The notes under the pieces: model-generated
Databases searched by the model: none
What the model was told of the DNA's origin: nothing
The model's input: the letters and a program-made list of their open reading frames with translations, nothing else
Assembly: GCA_030596225.1 (NCBI GenBank)
Contig: JAUVKO010000104.1
Coordinates: forward strand, 1-7,243
Length of the DNA stretch: 7,243 bases
Direction of reading: 5' to 3'
From: Fidelibacterota bacterium
Lineage (GTDB): Bacteria; Fidelibacterota; UBA8477; JABMPR01
In this document: in pieces, positions 6,197-7,243 of the stretch
Layout of the letters: the number at the start of each line of letters is the position of its first letter
Position numbering within the stretch: position 1 is the first letter of the stretch
Made by a program: the position numbers and the translations under genes

Positions 6197-6361
6197 TTAT
6201 ACCAATTGTACCTCAAAAGAGTCTATATGAATTTAAAAGATTTTTCTGTTTTACAATCTTTAAATTTTAAGCATAGCTTGAGCTATGGTTGGAATTGTAA
6301 GAGCAGTAAAACTGGAAAAGATGAAGAATGCATAGATTGTTTTGAGGTGTAATTGGTATTA
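6197..6361. repeat. 159-bp inverted-repeat element flanked by TTA (MITE-like or structured RNA)
   Basis: The left arm, 6200-6226 (TACCAATT, GT, ACCTCAAAA, then TCTAT), and the right arm, 6332-6358 (ATAGA, TTTTGAGGT, then AATTGGTA), are inverted repeats matching at 23 of 27 positions. Three of the four differences are G-T wobbles on the plus strand, so as plus-strand RNA 26 of 27 positions pair. TTA occurs directly outside both ends (6197-6199, 6359-6361), like a 3-bp target duplication. Inside, TTACAAT (6251-6257) pairs with ATTGTAA (6294-6300), and CATAGC (6272-6277) with GCTATG (6282-6287) around TTGA. There is no transposase. It may be a miniature inverted-repeat transposable element, or a structured transcript. 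A 63-codon frame through it starts at TTG without a ribosome site and is not credible as a gene. Confidence 0.6.
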
Positions 6362-6396
6362 GTCTTGAGTCGAACTTCAGAAAAACAGCTACAAAC

Positions 6397-6422
6397 AAAA
6401 AAGCAAACGATCTCTCGTTTGC
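6397..6422 (-). terminator. Intrinsic terminator of the tRNA-Leu gene
   Basis: On the minus strand GCAAACGA (6422-6415), loop GAGA and TCGTTTGC (6410-6403) form a perfect 8-bp stem followed by six Ts (6402-6397). The stem begins 4 nt after the tRNA discriminator base, so it ends a single-tRNA transcript. The plus strand has only TTTG after the hairpin, so it would be a weak terminator in that direction. Confidence 0.9.
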
Positions 6423-6426
6423 TTTG

Positions 6427-6509
6427 TACCGCGGAGAGGGGTCGAACCTCCACAGGCTGAGCCTACTAGATCCTAAATCTAGCGCGTCTACCAATTCCGC
6501 CACCGCGGC
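6427..6509 (-). tRNA. tRNA-Leu, anticodon UAG
   Basis: A complete class II tRNA. The acceptor arms GCCGCGG and CCGCGGT pair with one terminal G-U. The D-arm region GGCGGAATTGGTAGACGC is typical of tRNA-Leu. The anticodon stem CTAGA/TCTAG encloses the loop TTTAGGA, giving anticodon TAG (reads CUN codons, mainly CUA/CUG). A long variable arm has the AGGC/GCCT stem. The T-arm GGAGG-TTCGACC-CCTCT has one G-U. The discriminator is A73, as expected for leucine. CCA is not encoded (the genome continues CAA), so it must be added after transcription. It is transcribed alone from its own promoter and stops at the terminator at 6397-6422. Confidence 0.96.
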
Positions 6510-6517
6510 ATAAGTCC

Positions 6518-6533
6518 TACGGGAATGCCCGTA
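6518..6533. promoter_or_regulatory. 6-bp hairpin/palindrome at the tRNA-Leu start site
   Basis: TACGGG (6518-6523) and CCCGTA (6528-6533) are perfect inverted arms around AATG. The element begins directly after the tRNA gene's TATAAT and spans the expected start site and short leader. On the template it gives a GC-rich discriminator (TACGGGC), a feature of promoters under stringent control. It may also be a leader stem used in 5' processing. Confidence 0.4.
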
Positions 6534-6562
6534 ATTATACTACCCGGCTTCGTCTGTGACTA
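6534..6562 (-). promoter_or_regulatory. Sigma70-type promoter of tRNA-Leu
   Basis: On the minus strand TAGTCA (6562-6557, 4/6 match to TTGACA) and a perfect TATAAT (6539-6534) are separated by 17 bp. Transcription would start about 18 nt before the mature tRNA 5' end. The position, just before an isolated tRNA, makes this the best-supported promoter in the window. The -35 region lies within a small imperfect dyad, CGGC (6545-6548) with GCCG (6564-6567) around GTC/GAC. Confidence 0.65.
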
Positions 6563-6648
6563 CGCCGTGGTTAATCCGACAAATGCAATAAGCCTTTGTT
6601 GGGATAAAAAAAGCGTCGAAAGATAGACTGGGAGCAGGCTGATACAAC

Positions 6649-6676
6649 AAAAAGCCCCTGTACTGATCGAGGCTTT
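6649..6676 (-). terminator. Intrinsic terminator of the T9SS-secreted protein gene
   Basis: On the minus strand AAAGCCTC (6676-6669) pairs with GGGGCTTT (6658-6651), one G-U included, around a 10-nt loop, and the T-run continues to 6649. It starts 24 nt after the stop codon of the right-edge gene and separates that gene from the tRNA-Leu unit. Confidence 0.8.
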
Positions 6677-6700
6677 CTGGATAAACCCATTTTATTGAAA

Positions 6701-7243
6701 TTATTTTAGTAAAACGAGCTTCTTCGTCGTGTTGAAACCAGCCGTGCTGCTCATTCTATAGAGATAAATTCCTGACTCAACTTGAGCACCATTCTTATTC
6801 AAACCATTCCACATCGTGGTGTAGAAACCGGGTTGATGCTCAGCGCTGATCAGTGTATGAATCTCCTGACCCAGAAGATTGTAGATGCTTACGCTAATCT
6901 CTGATGCTTCAGATACACTATACTCAATAGTCGTCGTTGGATTGAAGGGGTTGGGATAATTTTGAGTAAGGGCAAATTCACTTGGAAGTTCCTTCGGTTC
7001 ATCAATCCCACCAACAATTAAATACCCATTTTTCCAGTCCGTGAGCATGACATTTGCATCAGGGTCAACAGTAGTTAAGAGGAATGGTGGGTCTGCCTCT
7101 ATATCTTCAAAAAATTCAAGATCAATGATTTCATCACTGACTGAGCCGGGAATGGAATAATGAATGGTACATATTGGCCCATGACCTGGCGGAATACTAT
7201 TAGCGTTGATATCAAAGACTAAAACTCTGATTGTTGAATCATG
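6701..7243 (-). CDS. T9SS-secreted protein, C-terminal part (5' end outside window)
   Basis: The frame is open without a stop from the window edge (HDSTIRVLVFDI...) to the TAA at 6701-6703, so 180 residues of a longer protein are present. The internal Met at 7048 is not the start, because clearly protein-like sequence continues upstream. Residues ~1-75 (VLVFDINANSIPPGHGPICTIHYSIPG) look like a beta-sandwich resembling cohesin-type domains. A short linker (IDEPKELPSEFAL) leads to the type A T9SS sorting domain from QNYPNPFNPTTTIEY (~94-108) through SVSIYNLLGQEI to ESGIYLYR and the terminal TTKKLVLLK. This domain directs transport through the type IX translocon and attachment or release at the cell surface. 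The secreted cargo's function cannot be told from this part. An intrinsic terminator follows at 6649-6676. Confidence 0.87.
   Translation of the reverse strand, partial: HDSTIRVLVFDINANSIPPGHGPICTIHYSIPGSVSDEIIDLEFFEDIEADPPFLLTTVDPDANVMLTDWKNGYLIVGGIDEPKELPSEFALTQNYPNPFNPTTTIEYSVSEASEISVSIYNLLGQEIHTLISAEHQPGFYTTMWNGLNKNGAQVESGIYLYRMSSTAGFNTTKKLVLLK

Noticed and set aside
6161..6352. 63-codon plus-strand frame in the intergenic region
   Set aside because: Starts at TTG with no ribosome binding site, lies mostly inside the inverted-repeat element, has no recognisable domain and low-complexity AT-driven composition.
6267..6503. 78-codon minus-strand frame beginning MAELVDALDLGSSR
   Set aside because: Its first third is a translation of the tRNA-Leu gene itself, and it then reads through the terminator. 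This is a well-known kind of false gene call.

Overview
The window looks like a piece of chromosome from a Gram-negative bacterium of the FCB superphylum (Bacteroidota, Ignavibacteriota, Calditrichota, Marinimicrobia and relatives). Three things suggest this. The right-edge protein ends in a type IX secretion (T9SS) C-terminal sorting domain with the NYPNPFNPTTTI motif. A large outer-membrane protein has the CBM9-like plus DUF5916 architecture. The methylenetetrahydrofolate reductase is of the form common in Bacteroidota (SFEIIPP, RKRPGT, GYPEKH). The phylum cannot be fixed from sequence alone. Coding regions are of moderate GC and the intergenic regions are clearly AT-rich. Nothing suggests phage, plasmid or defence genes.

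Layout, left to right. Positions 1-127 are mostly a leader, with a hairpin and perhaps the last codons of an upstream gene. birA (biotin-protein ligase) is the only plus-strand gene and converges on metF, overlapping it by 4 bp at the 3' ends. Everything else is on the minus strand. metF (5,10-methylenetetrahydrofolate reductase) lies downstream of a stand-alone CheY-like receiver protein. The 85-bp gap between them has three short complementary segments arranged like a transcription attenuator. The 175-bp gap upstream of the receiver gene holds a nested dyad and an 18-bp palindrome over a possible -10 box. Next is a probable two-gene operon: an exported protein built of seven VSGDI repeats, then the 887-residue CBM9/DUF5916 outer-membrane protein. 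A long AT-rich gap (5891-6396) contains a 159-bp inverted-repeat element flanked by TTA. After that come a complete tRNA-Leu(UAG) unit (promoter, tRNA, intrinsic terminator), another intrinsic terminator, and the 3' end of the T9SS-secreted protein, whose frame stays open to the window edge.

The cytoplasmic genes are housekeeping: biotinylation, one-carbon/methionine metabolism and leucine decoding. The envelope genes form a separate theme: a repeat-rich exported protein with an outer-membrane barrel, and a T9SS-secreted surface protein. No complete new defence or metabolic system is visible. The best candidates for undescribed biology are the 6197-6361 inverted repeat, the possible metF attenuator and the VSGDI-repeat/DUF5916 pair.
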